The position numbers were made by a program, and so were the translations under genes. A model generated the notes under the pieces. The model was not told where the DNA came from. It saw nothing but the letters and a program-made list of their open reading frames with translations, and made no database searches. From Myxococcaceae bacterium (GTDB lineage: Bacteria; Myxococcota; Myxococcia; Myxococcales; Myxococcaceae): 6,703 nucleotides of DNA. Positions 1-6,305 of the stretch are shown piece after piece. Position 1 is the first letter of the stretch, and each line of letters starts with the position of its first letter. The DNA lies in NCBI GenBank assembly GCA_018262385.1, contig JAGSPQ010000315.1, positions 1 to 6,703 on the forward strand. The letters run 5' to 3'.

Positions 1-1804
1 GCGGATCTACCGGGATCGTCGCCTTCCCCTGGTCATCGACGGGGAACCCGGGGCTGGCACGCTCGCGGCGGGTCAGCCAGCGGGGCTGGCCAGGCTGCGT
101 CCTCAGCAGCACCGTCGCGAACGAGGCCGGTCTTCCGTCGGGAGTAGTCACCGTGACCTCGATCGTGCCGCCGACCTGAAGCACCACGCGCCCAACATCG
201 GCGGAGCTGATCCCCGGCGCAATGACCACCGTCGCCGGAAGGCACCATGGGCAGCTGAACTGCGACTTGTGCGCGTTGGTGGCGCCCGGGATCCTGAGCT
301 CGAAGCGGCCGTCAGGGCCCGTCGCGACCGGCTGGCCGTCGATCTGAAGGCGCCCGATCGGCTTCCCATTCGAACCGAACGCCTGGCCGTTCAGCTGCCG
401 CCAGGGCTGGAGCACCAGCACGATCGAGGCCTGCTTCGGCCGGAGGTAGCCGCGGCCCTTCGCGTAGCCGTTGGCCGTGGCGACAATGTCCGGCCACGTC
501 TCTGACGTGTGCCTCTTCACATCGGTGAACACCGTGGCCCCAGCGGCATCGGTGCGCTGCGTCACCCCGTCGATCGTCACCGTCGCATTTGCCAGCCCAC
601 GACGCTCCGGCCCACCCAGCACCTCGACCTTCACCGTCAATCCATCGTCGGCGTACGTCCCGGTGAAGGTGTTGGCTCCGGGCTTCACGAATGCCTGTCC
701 CAGCCAGTGCCACCGTCCTCCCGGGACGCGCGCCCACACGACGACGGCGCGCGGCTGAAGTCCTTCGAAGCGCGCGATGCCGGCGTCATCGGCGATCTCC
801 GCCTGCTCATCCACCGAGGGCAACCCGGGCTCCGCCTTCACGCTGCACTCGAGGCCTGCCGGCGAGCGCTCGTCGCGCACGATCGTGACCGTGAGGCTTG
901 CTCCCGCGCGGAGCGTCAGCGTGATGTCCGTCGTCGGGCCGGTCGTCAGCACCCGCGACTGATCGGTGCCCTGAGTGGCCTTGAGCGAGTGCGGTGCACG
1001 CGCGACGCGTTGGAAGCGAAAGGTTCCATCGGGCTGCGAGGCGAGGATCTCCGCGGCCTCGCCGGGACGGGTGAGGTGGACGTTGGCCCCCGCCACCGGA
1101 GCCCCGCTCGCGTCCCGCACGTGGCCCTCAATCACATGCTCGAGATCGATGATCAGCTCGAACTCGTTCGGACGGCCCGGGACGATGGGAAGGGTCTGGG
1201 TCTGCGAGGCCCACGGCTTCCACGCCTCGATCGCGACCTCGTTGAGCCCCGGCAGCACCGCGTCCGACGAGAAGTTGCCCTCGGCGTCGGTCACCAGCAC
1301 CTCGCCGGTGAGCGTCTCGAACCGGACCTTGATTCCCTTGATCGGCCGGCGCTCGAGGCCTCCAAGTACGCGGCCGAACACCGGAACCGCGTCGAACAGC
1401 TCGATCGAGACCTGCGCCGCCTGCTCGGGATCGATCGCGATCAAGGTCCTCACCGAGCGCGCCGTGCCGTGCTCCGCCCAGACTGAAATCGGGGCCGACG
1501 CCGATCCGCTCCATTCGAACCGGCCGTCGGCGCCTGCCTTCACTACCTCGAGCCCGACGTGAACCGTCGCCGCGGCGGGCTGCCCGGCGAGGGTGACGAA
1601 GCCGATGAGGCTGGGTGTTCCGGAGGCCGCCGGCTGCGCGCTCGGCGCTGCAGCCACGGCAACCGCAGCGTCCGGCGCTGCGGGCTCAGCTTCCGCGATG
1701 ATCGCTGGCGCAGGCGCGATCGCCTCCGGCTCGGGCGACGCGCACCACGCGATCACCACGCCGGCCGCAGCCACCAACCCGATCGCCAACCCCGCCTTGC
1801 GCAT
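1..1804 (-). CDS. Secreted or anchored protein with repeated carboxypeptidase-regulatory-like domains (partial, C-terminus off the left edge)
   Basis: The reverse strand is open for 601 codons from the ATG at 1804-1802 to the window edge, and GAGGG lies just upstream as a ribosome binding site. Residues 1-25 are a basic start plus a hydrophobic segment ending near Cys21. The residue before that Cys is Trp, so this is a poor lipobox, and an uncleaved anchor or ordinary signal peptide is as likely. Residues 26-62 are an Ala/Pro-rich linker. After that come consecutive beta-sandwich-like modules of the CarboxypepD_reg type. The clearest is at about 225-278 (GHVRDASGAPVAGANVHL, then QPDGTFRF); others start near 66, 142, 388, 470 and 547, each with a G-x-V/A or similar opening and a D/P-x-G-x-F/A turn. 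A CPWC pair sits at 518-521. Such modules usually act in adhesion, as spacers or as accessory domains; no catalytic domain is visible. Substrate and partner are unknown. The missing C-terminus could hold another domain. Confidence 0.9.
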   Translation of the reverse strand, partial: MRKAGLAIGLVAAAGVVIAWCASPEPEAIAPAPAIIAEAEPAAPDAAVAVAAAPSAQPAASGTPSLIGFVTLAGQPAAATVHVGLEVVKAGADGRFEWSGSASAPISVWAEHGTARSVRTLIAIDPEQAAQVSIELFDAVPVFGRVLGGLERRPIKGIKVRFETLTGEVLVTDAEGNFSSDAVLPGLNEVAIEAWKPWASQTQTLPIVPGRPNEFELIIDLEHVIEGHVRDASGAPVAGANVHLTRPGEAAEILASQPDGTFRFQRVARAPHSLKATQGTDQSRVLTTGPTTDITLTLRAGASLTVTIVRDERSPAGLECSVKAEPGLPSVDEQAEIADDAGIARFEGLQPRAVVVWARVPGGRWHWLGQAFVKPGANTFTGTYADDGLTVKVEVLGGPERRGLANATVTIDGVTQRTDAAGATVFTDVKRHTSETWPDIVATANGYAKGRGYLRPKQASIVLVLQPWRQLNGQAFGSNGKPIGRLQIDGQPVATGPDGRFELRIPGATNAHKSQFSCPWCLPATVVIAPGISSADVGRVVLQVGGTIEVTVTTPDGRPASFATVLLRTQPGQPRWLTRRERASPGFPVDDQGKATIPVDP

Positions 1805-1870
1805 CGACCCTCGAGCCTACCGCGGGTCGGCGAACGGCCCGCCGGCCAAGGTCAAGGCCAGACCATCCGG

Positions 1871-2140
1871 TCAGTAGGCCTGCGTCTCGCCGAGCGTGAG
1901 CATCTTCTTCTTCGTCAAGCTCGGCGGAGGGGGTGGCGCCCTCAACGGCTCGGGCGGCGGGGCCGCCTCTTCCTTCGCTGCCTCGGACCACGAGCCCAGG
2001 CGCATCGAGGCGCCCCAGAAGCCAGCTTCGCGCAAGAAGCCGGCGATCACCGCAGCCAGCAGAGCCACGGCGGCAGCTGCGGCCGCGAACATCTGTCTGC
2101 GGACGCGCTTGGGCCCGACGGGGCAATCGCGCGTCAGCAC
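1871..2140 (-). CDS. Small single-pass membrane protein, hypothetical
   Basis: This is an 89-residue reading frame with a GTG start at 2140-2138 and a TGA stop at 1873-1871. I do not recognise a family. Residues 1-16 are basic (KRVRR), residues 17-36 form an Ala/Leu/Val membrane segment, and the tail holds an acidic stretch, a run of prolines (about 62-73) and KKK near residue 77. The positive-inside rule suggests a cytoplasmic N-terminus and an outside tail. Codons end mostly in G or C, as in the neighbouring genes, which favours this strand over the overlapping plus-strand frames. No good ribosome binding site precedes the GTG, and an in-frame stop at 2174-2176 limits extension. Met17 (ATG at 2092) is a possible later start but would lose the basic region. 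It lies 66 bp upstream of the repeat-domain gene on the same strand, so the two may share a transcript. Confidence 0.55.
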   Translation of the reverse strand: MLTRDCPVGPKRVRRQMFAAAAAAVALLAAVIAGFLREAGFWGASMRLGSWSEAAKEEAAPPPEPLRAPPPPPSLTKKKMLTLGETQAY

Positions 2141-2175
2141 CGAAGTGAGCGCCGGGGAGTAGCCTCGACGCGCTC
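2141..2175. promoter_or_regulatory. Short divergent intergenic region
   Basis: Only 35 bp separate the GTG of the small membrane protein from the ATG of the archaemetzincin. Promoters for the two divergent genes must overlap each other or extend into the opposite coding region. I see no confident -35/-10 pair. If the small gene is not real, or starts at 2092, the upstream region of the archaemetzincin is correspondingly longer. Confidence 0.4.
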
Positions 2176-3102
2176 ATGCGCCGCGCGCTGCTGATCGTCA
2201 GCCTCGTCCTCGTTACCCTCTTCACCGCGTCGGTCATCCTCTTCCGCATCCAGGAGGCGCGGATGGACCCCACCCAACGGGCCGCGGCGTTGCGCGCCGA
2301 GGTGCTGGATCCCGGGTTCGAGAAGCTGAAGGCGCTCGCGTCCCCGCTGCCGCCACCCGATGAGAGTGACTGGCTCGCCAGCCACTACGAGGAAGGGCAG
2401 TCGGTGAAGAGCTACCGCGCGTCACGGCCGGTGCGCCCGACGTCCAGCCGGAGCGTCGTCGTGCTCCAGCCGCTCGCTCCGTTCAACGAGCGCGAGCAGC
2501 AGTTGCTGGCCGACACCGCGCGGTACGTGACCGCCTTCTACGGCTTGCCTGTCCGGGTCGGCGAGGCCTTGCCGCCCGAGGCGATCCCGGCGAGCGCCAG
2601 ACGCAACCATCCGGACACCGGCGCCTCCCAGGTCCTCACCACCTCCCTGCTGTTCGAGGTGCTCCGCCCGCGGCTCACCGAGGACGTGCTCGCCATCATC
2701 GGGCTCACTTCGGAGGACCTCTACCCGGATCCGGACTGGAACTTCGTCTTCGGCCAGGCGTCGTTCAAGGACCGGATCGGGGTCTGGTCCTTCCACCGGT
2801 TCGGGGACCTGGAGGCCGAGGGGCCGCTGGTGCGCGAGCGCACGCTGAAGACCGCGGTTCATGAGCTCGGCCACATGCTGGGGCTGGAGCACTGCATCGC
2901 GTTCGCGTGCGTGATGAACGGGAGCAACAACCTCGAGGAGGGTGATCGCCGCCCGATGGAGCCGTGCCCGGCCTGCCTGGCGAAGCTCAGCTGGAACCTC
3001 GGCACCTCGCCGGAGCAGCGGTACGCGCGCGTCCTGAGCTTCTACGAGCAGACCGGGTTCGACGCCGCGGCGGTGGCCGTGCGATCGGCACTGCCGCGGT
3101 GA
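2176..3102 (+). CDS. Membrane-anchored archaemetzincin (peptidase family M54)
   Basis: This 308-residue zinc metallopeptidase belongs to the archaemetzincin family (archaeal AmzA, human AMZ1/AMZ2). The signature is complete: HELGHMLGLEHC at 229-240 gives zinc ligands His229, His233 and His239 and the general base Glu230. It is followed by Cys245, the Met-turn Met247 (CVM) and a CPAC pair at Cys264/Cys267. With Cys240, these four cysteines match the family's structural second zinc site. The spacing from Met247 to Cys264 is 16 residues, against 17 in the published family pattern as I recall it. The family core starts near residue 93 (VVVLQPLAPF) and includes GLTSEDLYP (176-184) and FVFGQA (190-195). 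Residues 4-23 form a hydrophobic anchor after a basic MRR, so the catalytic domain should lie outside the cytoplasm. Archaeal family members are about 180-200 residues and lack this anchor; about 65 residues link anchor and core here. The upstream ribosome site is weak (GGGGAG, 17 bp away), but the start is supported by the anchor. The physiological substrate is unknown. Confidence 0.95.
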   Translation: MRRALLIVSLVLVTLFTASVILFRIQEARMDPTQRAAALRAEVLDPGFEKLKALASPLPPPDESDWLASHYEEGQSVKSYRASRPVRPTSSRSVVVLQPLAPFNEREQQLLADTARYVTAFYGLPVRVGEALPPEAIPASARRNHPDTGASQVLTTSLLFEVLRPRLTEDVLAIIGLTSEDLYPDPDWNFVFGQASFKDRIGVWSFHRFGDLEAEGPLVRERTLKTAVHELGHMLGLEHCIAFACVMNGSNNLEEGDRRPMEPCPACLAKLSWNLGTSPEQRYARVLSFYEQTGFDAAAVAVRSALPR

Positions 3103-3149
3103 GGACCTGAACGTGCTTCTGCCGTCGCACTGGAGTAGCTCGCCCCCCG

Positions 3150-4970
3150 ATGCGAGCTCTCTTCGCCCTGTTGCTCCTCGCCGCCTGCGCTCCGAGCCCG
3201 AGCGGAGTGCTCCAGCTGCCGCAGACCGGCGCGGTGGACGAGGCGCCCGAGCCGCCGCGCTTCACTCCTCGGTGGGCGTTCCTGCCGTGGATCTCGAAGG
3301 ACATCTCGACCGGGGCGGACTCGCTTCAGTTCGTCGACGGCTTCATCAGCCGCGACATCCCGGTCGGGGTGCTGGTGATCGATAGCCCCTGGGAGACCAG
3401 CTACAACTCGTACGTCCCCAACGAGAAGCGCTACCCGCAGTTCGCGCAGATGGTGGCCGGGTTCCGCACCCAGGGCGTGCGCACGGTGACCTGGATCACC
3501 GGGATGGTGAACGCCCAGTCGTTCGACGGCGAGCCGGGGGGCGACGTCTACAGCGGCGCGTCTCCCAACTTCGGCGAGGCGAAGGTCAAAGGCTGGTTCG
3601 TCAACGACGGCGAGCTGTCCGTCTGGTGGAAGGGCCAGGGCGCGGGAATCGACTTCTTCAACCCCGAGGCGGTGAAGTTCGCCCACCGGCAGCAGGACAA
3701 GTTGCTCGCGCTGGGCATCTCGGGCTGGAAGCTCGACTTCGGCGAGGAGTACCTCGAGCGCAGCAAGCCGCTGAAGACCGCCGCCGGGCCGAAGACGATC
3801 CCCGAGTACGGGCAGGCCTACTACCGGGACTTCCTCGCCCACGGAGTGATGAAGAAGGGGCGCAAGGAGTTCCTCACCATGTCGCGCCCGTGGGACGAGA
3901 GCTACGGCTTCCCCGGCCGCTTCTACGCGAAGAAGGAGCACTGCCCGGTTGGCTGGGTGGGTGACAACCGCCGCGACTGGATCGGGCTGATCGACGCGCT
4001 CGATCACCTCTTCAAGTCCGCGCAGGCCGGCTACGTGGTGATCGGCAGCGACATCGGCGGCTACCTCGACGTCGACGATCTCGATGTCACCGGCCCACGG
4101 ATTCCGTTCTCGCAGGCCAACTTCGCGCGCTGGACCGCGGTCGGCGCGATGACCCCCTTCATGCAGCTGCACGGGCGCGGGAACTTCACCCCCTGGACGG
4201 TGCCCGAGCGGGTCGACGAGACGGTCGAGCTCTACCGCTACTGGTCGAAGCTCCACACCGCGCTGGTGCCGTTCTTCTTCTCGCTCGCCCAGGACGCGTA
4301 CCTCAACGACGCTGCACCGATTCTCCGGCCGGTGGGCGACGGCCCCGCCGCTTGGAAGGACGACTGGCGCTTTGGGGTCGGTGACGCGTTCCTCGTCGCG
4401 CCGATCCTCGACGACACCGGCGTGCGCAGCGTCGCGCTCCCGGCGGGAAGCCGGTGGGTCGACTGGTGGGATCCGCTCGGGGCTCCGCTCGACGGAGGGC
4501 AGACGCTCGCCGCCTACGACGCCACCGATCGCCGGAGGATCCCGCTCTTCGTCAAAGTCGGGTCGGTGCTGCCCCTCGACGTCGTCGACGGCGTCAACGG
4601 CCTGGGCACCCCGGCCTCGAAGGGCCGCCTGACCCTGCTCGCGTACGCCGGGCCGCAGGCCACCCGGTTCAAGAGCTTCGACGACGAAGGCCGCAATGAC
4701 CTCACCGTCGAGCTCAAGCTGGGCGGGTTGAGCCTCGAGCACCCGGCGCCGATTCCGGCCGAGCCGCTGGCGGGGGTGGTGGTGCGGCTGTGGACCGAGC
4801 TGCCAATCACCTCGGCGAGCGCCCGCGGCCAGGCGCTGACGAAGGCGGCCTCGCGGTCGGCGCTCGACACGATGGCCGACGGCTGGTTCGCCGAGCCGGG
4901 CAGCCGCTACAGCTGGATCCGGCTCGGCCCGGTGACCGGAGCGTCCACCGCGGTGAGCTGGACGCCGTAA
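3150..4970 (+). CDS. Lipoprotein glycoside hydrolase family 31 (alpha-glycosidase)
   Basis: This 606-residue enzyme should retain an alpha-glycosidic bond-cleaving mechanism. Residues 1-13 are a short signal peptide ending in a clean lipobox, LAAC, with lipidated Cys13. The (beta/alpha)8 barrel starts near residue 42 and runs to about 385. The KLDFGE motif carries the predicted nucleophile Asp196, and GWVGDNRRDW carries the predicted acid/base Asp272. GSDIGGY (299-305) and the later MQLHGRG (338-344) also match conserved GH31 barrel positions. The C-terminal beta-sandwich is typical: APIL, DAFLVAPIL (412-420), LPAGSRWVDWW (430-440) and RIPLFVKVGSVLPL (463-476). The K-x-DFGE form resembles YicI-type alpha-xylosidases, and sulfoquinovosidases also have a DFGE, so I assign no substrate. 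Oddity: only about 30 residues separate Cys13 from the barrel, so the usual N-terminal beta-sandwich of roughly 200 residues is absent. Its start lies 47 bp after the archaemetzincin stop on the same strand, with only a weak GGAG 14 bp upstream; a shared transcript is likely. Confidence 0.95.
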   Translation: MRALFALLLLAACAPSPSGVLQLPQTGAVDEAPEPPRFTPRWAFLPWISKDISTGADSLQFVDGFISRDIPVGVLVIDSPWETSYNSYVPNEKRYPQFAQMVAGFRTQGVRTVTWITGMVNAQSFDGEPGGDVYSGASPNFGEAKVKGWFVNDGELSVWWKGQGAGIDFFNPEAVKFAHRQQDKLLALGISGWKLDFGEEYLERSKPLKTAAGPKTIPEYGQAYYRDFLAHGVMKKGRKEFLTMSRPWDESYGFPGRFYAKKEHCPVGWVGDNRRDWIGLIDALDHLFKSAQAGYVVIGSDIGGYLDVDDLDVTGPRIPFSQANFARWTAVGAMTPFMQLHGRGNFTPWTVPERVDETVELYRYWSKLHTALVPFFFSLAQDAYLNDAAPILRPVGDGPAAWKDDWRFGVGDAFLVAPILDDTGVRSVALPAGSRWVDWWDPLGAPLDGGQTLAAYDATDRRRIPLFVKVGSVLPLDVVDGVNGLGTPASKGRLTLLAYAGPQATRFKSFDDEGRNDLTVELKLGGLSLEHPAPIPAEPLAGVVVRLWTELPITSASARGQALTKAASRSALDTMADGWFAEPGSRYSWIRLGPVTGASTAVSWTP

Positions 4971-4998
4971 CCTGGAGTGGGTTCCGATTCGACTGCGG

Positions 4999-5033
4999 CA
5001 CCCGATCTGAGTGCTGCATCGGATCATCGGGTG
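4999..5033 (+). terminator. Hairpin downstream of the GH31 gene, possible terminator
   Basis: CACCCGAT at 4999-5006 is perfectly complementary to ATCGGGTG at 5026-5033, giving an 8-bp stem with a 19-nt loop, 28 bp after the GH31 stop codon. The position suits a transcript end or a 3' stabilising hairpin. The bases that follow (ATCGGAAACG) are not a T-tract, so a classical intrinsic terminator is not shown. A protein-binding site is an alternative. Confidence 0.35.
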
Positions 5034-5049
5034 ATCGGAAACGAAGCGT

Positions 5050-5175
5050 GGGGGGGGAAGGGGGGGCAGACGACTCTTGCTTGGGAGGTCATCGCACACG
5101 TAAATCCGGCCGCTCCGATTTACCTGTTGGATGCACTCGTCAGCAATGGTTGGCTCACCCCCTTCGGCCCCCCCC
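5050..5175. repeat. Long imperfect palindrome with facing G8 and C8 tracts
   Basis: The arms 5077-5106 and 5117-5146 pair without gaps about a centre at 5111.5. The paired blocks are TTGCT/AGCAA, GAG/CTC, CATC/GATG, ACA/TGT and GTAAATC/GATTTAC, which is 22 of 30 positions, separated only by symmetrical internal loops of 3, 2, 2 and 1 nt around a 10-nt apical loop. Farther out, G8-AA-G7 at 5050-5066 faces C5-TTC-GG-C8 at 5158-5175, and these can pair with a 3-nt bulge. The structure could fold from RNA of either strand or from single-stranded DNA. It may be a bidirectional terminator, a structured RNA, or a relic of a small palindromic mobile repeat; nothing in the window decides between them. 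Confidence 0.6.
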
Positions 5176-5341
5176 TGGCCCGGTGGCGCGCTGGCCAAAG
5201 ATCCCCACGGCTTCGAGCCTCCCGGACTGATTGGCCAGCCTCGCGCTCGCCGCCGCGGCCCTCCGTTACGCGCTGGAGCTGCCAGGCTCTTCCTGACAGG
5301 GCGTTGCACCGCGCGGGAATGTCGGTGCTCCGTCGCACCGA

Positions 5342-6265
5342 CTACCACTGGGCGATGGTCACCATCGGCGAGAGCGCAGAGGTGCGCTCTGGCCTGGCGG
5401 ACCTCGCGACGCCGGCAGTGAGGACGACAGCGCCAAACACCACGCCCACCGTGTTGACGTAGTAGCCGAGCGAAGTGGCGATGAAGAACGAGCCCGCACC
5501 GAGCCCGCCGACGGCGCCTCCGAACATGCCAATCGGCAGCCCGAGGCCCGGCTTCGCCTCCTCGAGCAGCGTCTGAATGCCTCTCAGCTCGCGCTTGGAC
5601 ATGAACGTCAGCGGGGCGGTCAACAGCGCATCTCCCTCGAGGACAGGGGCGTCCGCCGCTTTGGCACCCGCCTCCAGACAGGGGCAGGGAGGGCAGGCCG
5701 CGGCCAGCGGAGGAGACTGGGGAGGCGGCGGCGCAGTCAGCTCGGCAGCGGGCGCGCTCGGGGGCGGAGGCGGGGGTGGAGCAGGGGCGGCCGCGGAAGC
5801 CGGAGCCGCCAGAGCCTGCGCCGCCGGAGCCGGAGCCGGGGCCGGGGCCGCGGGAGGTGGCGCTGCGGGAGCGGCTTTGCCGAGCAGCCGGGCGAGAACC
5901 TGGGTCGCGCGGTTCTGCCTGGTCTGAGTCGGCAGGATCTGGCTGGCGCTGGTGGCCATCCACACCCGCACCGGGTCGGTGGGGCAGTGGGTGGGCGCCG
6001 CCTGCGAGTCGCCGGGCTTCTGGGTGTAGCAATTCTCTCCCGCGGCGCTGGAGCACTCCTCGACGATGCCGCGCTGGAACTCACCGATCACCCGCTTCTC
6101 ATCAGCGGTCGGCACCCCTCCATCGAGCGCAGGCGCCACCACCCGCTGGGTGGCCTGGGCCGCGACGATCTTGCAGGAGACTGGCTCTGCGTCCTGAGCA
6201 CGCGCCGTGAGGGCCACACCAAGGACGCTGACCAGAAGGAAAAACCGCACGAGGCAGAGTCTCAC
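5342..6265 (-). CDS. Secreted Ala/Pro-rich protein with C-terminal hydrophobic hairpin, hypothetical
   Basis: This 307-residue frame starts at a GTG (6265-6263) and stops at 5342. I do not recognise a family. Residues 1-23 are a signal peptide with a good cleavage site (ARA before Gln24). Residues 24-130 form a small region with Cys31, Cys71, Cys79 and Cys94, which could form two disulfides outside the cytoplasm. Residues 131-190 are almost only Ala and Pro and look like an extended linker. A CPPCPC cluster follows at 191-196. Near the C-terminus, residues 243-286 are Gly-rich and hydrophobic and fit two closely spaced membrane helices. A cluster of Arg residues (288-294) follows. No ribosome binding site is clear, and Val6 (GTG) is a possible later start that would still leave a signal peptide. 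It lies 40 bp downstream of the propeller-repeat gene on the same strand, so co-transcription is plausible. Its function is unknown. Confidence 0.8.
   Translation of the reverse strand: MRLCLVRFFLLVSVLGVALTARAQDAEPVSCKIVAAQATQRVVAPALDGGVPTADEKRVIGEFQRGIVEECSSAAGENCYTQKPGDSQAAPTHCPTDPVRVWMATSASQILPTQTRQNRATQVLARLLGKAAPAAPPPAAPAPAPAPAAQALAAPASAAAPAPPPPPPPSAPAAELTAPPPPQSPPLAAACPPCPCLEAGAKAADAPVLEGDALLTAPLTFMSKRELRGIQTLLEEAKPGLGLPIGMFGGAVGGLGAGSFFIATSLGYYVNTVGVVFGAVVLTAGVARSARPERTSALSPMVTIAQW
5696..5875 (-). repeat. Low-complexity Ala/Pro coding tract
   Basis: This stretch encodes residues 131-190 of the secreted hypothetical protein as runs of Ala and Pro codons (for example APAPAPA and a run of seven prolines). 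On the plus strand it reads as very G-rich, repeated GGAGCC/GGGGCC-like sequence. It is a probable linker and a likely site of slippage or length variation between strains. Confidence 0.7.
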
Positions 6266-6305
6266 GAATGAGCGCGATCGTCCCGTCAGCTCTGCTGCCG
6301 GGGGA

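Larger units (their letters stand above)
4971..5341. other. Gene-free gap between convergent genes
   Basis: This 371-bp gap separates the stop of the GH31 gene from the stop of the minus-strand Ala/Pro-rich gene. I find no convincing coding frame. It holds a hairpin (4999-5033), a G-run pair and a long imperfect palindrome (5050-5175), described separately. The palindrome core is visibly poorer in G+C than the flanking genes. From about 5205 to 5341 I see nothing I can name. As the meeting point of two converging transcripts it is a natural place for terminators, but no T-tract follows any stem on either strand. Confidence 0.75.

Noticed and set aside
509..1486. A 325-codon plus-strand frame
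   Set aside because: It is opposite the repeat-domain gene, rich in Arg, and has no recognisable domain.
1805..1829. Inverted repeat CGACCC/GGGTCG just upstream of the repeat-domain gene
   Set aside because: A 6-bp stem with a 13-nt spacer is expected often by chance at this G+C content, and it overlaps the ribosome binding site.
1559..2194. Overlapping plus-strand and minus-strand frames around the small gene and the start of the repeat-domain gene
   Set aside because: They are Arg-rich shadows. The plus-strand Gly-rich reading at 1896-2162 is the complement of the Pro-rich tail.
4980..5000. tRNA T-arm-like GTTCCGATTC
   Set aside because: No closing stem and no anticodon or acceptor arm around it.
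5050..5175. Integron attC site, retron msr-msd or Xer dif site
   Set aside because: No GTTRRRY/RYYYAAC ends, no reverse transcriptase or integrase gene nearby, and no 11-6-11 dif layout at the centre.
4977..5462. A 161-codon plus-strand frame through the gap
   Set aside because: The GTG start lacks a ribosome binding site, the frame runs through the palindrome and into antisense of the next gene, and its resemblance to the opposite strand is explained by the inverted repeat.
3042..6056. A very long open frame of about 1000 codons on the minus strand
   Set aside because: It is antisense to the GH31 gene, which has a signal peptide and catalytic motifs, and it then crosses the gap and reads the Ala/Pro-rich gene out of frame. 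Its composition (Arg, Gly, His, Pro) is that of a high-G+C shadow frame.
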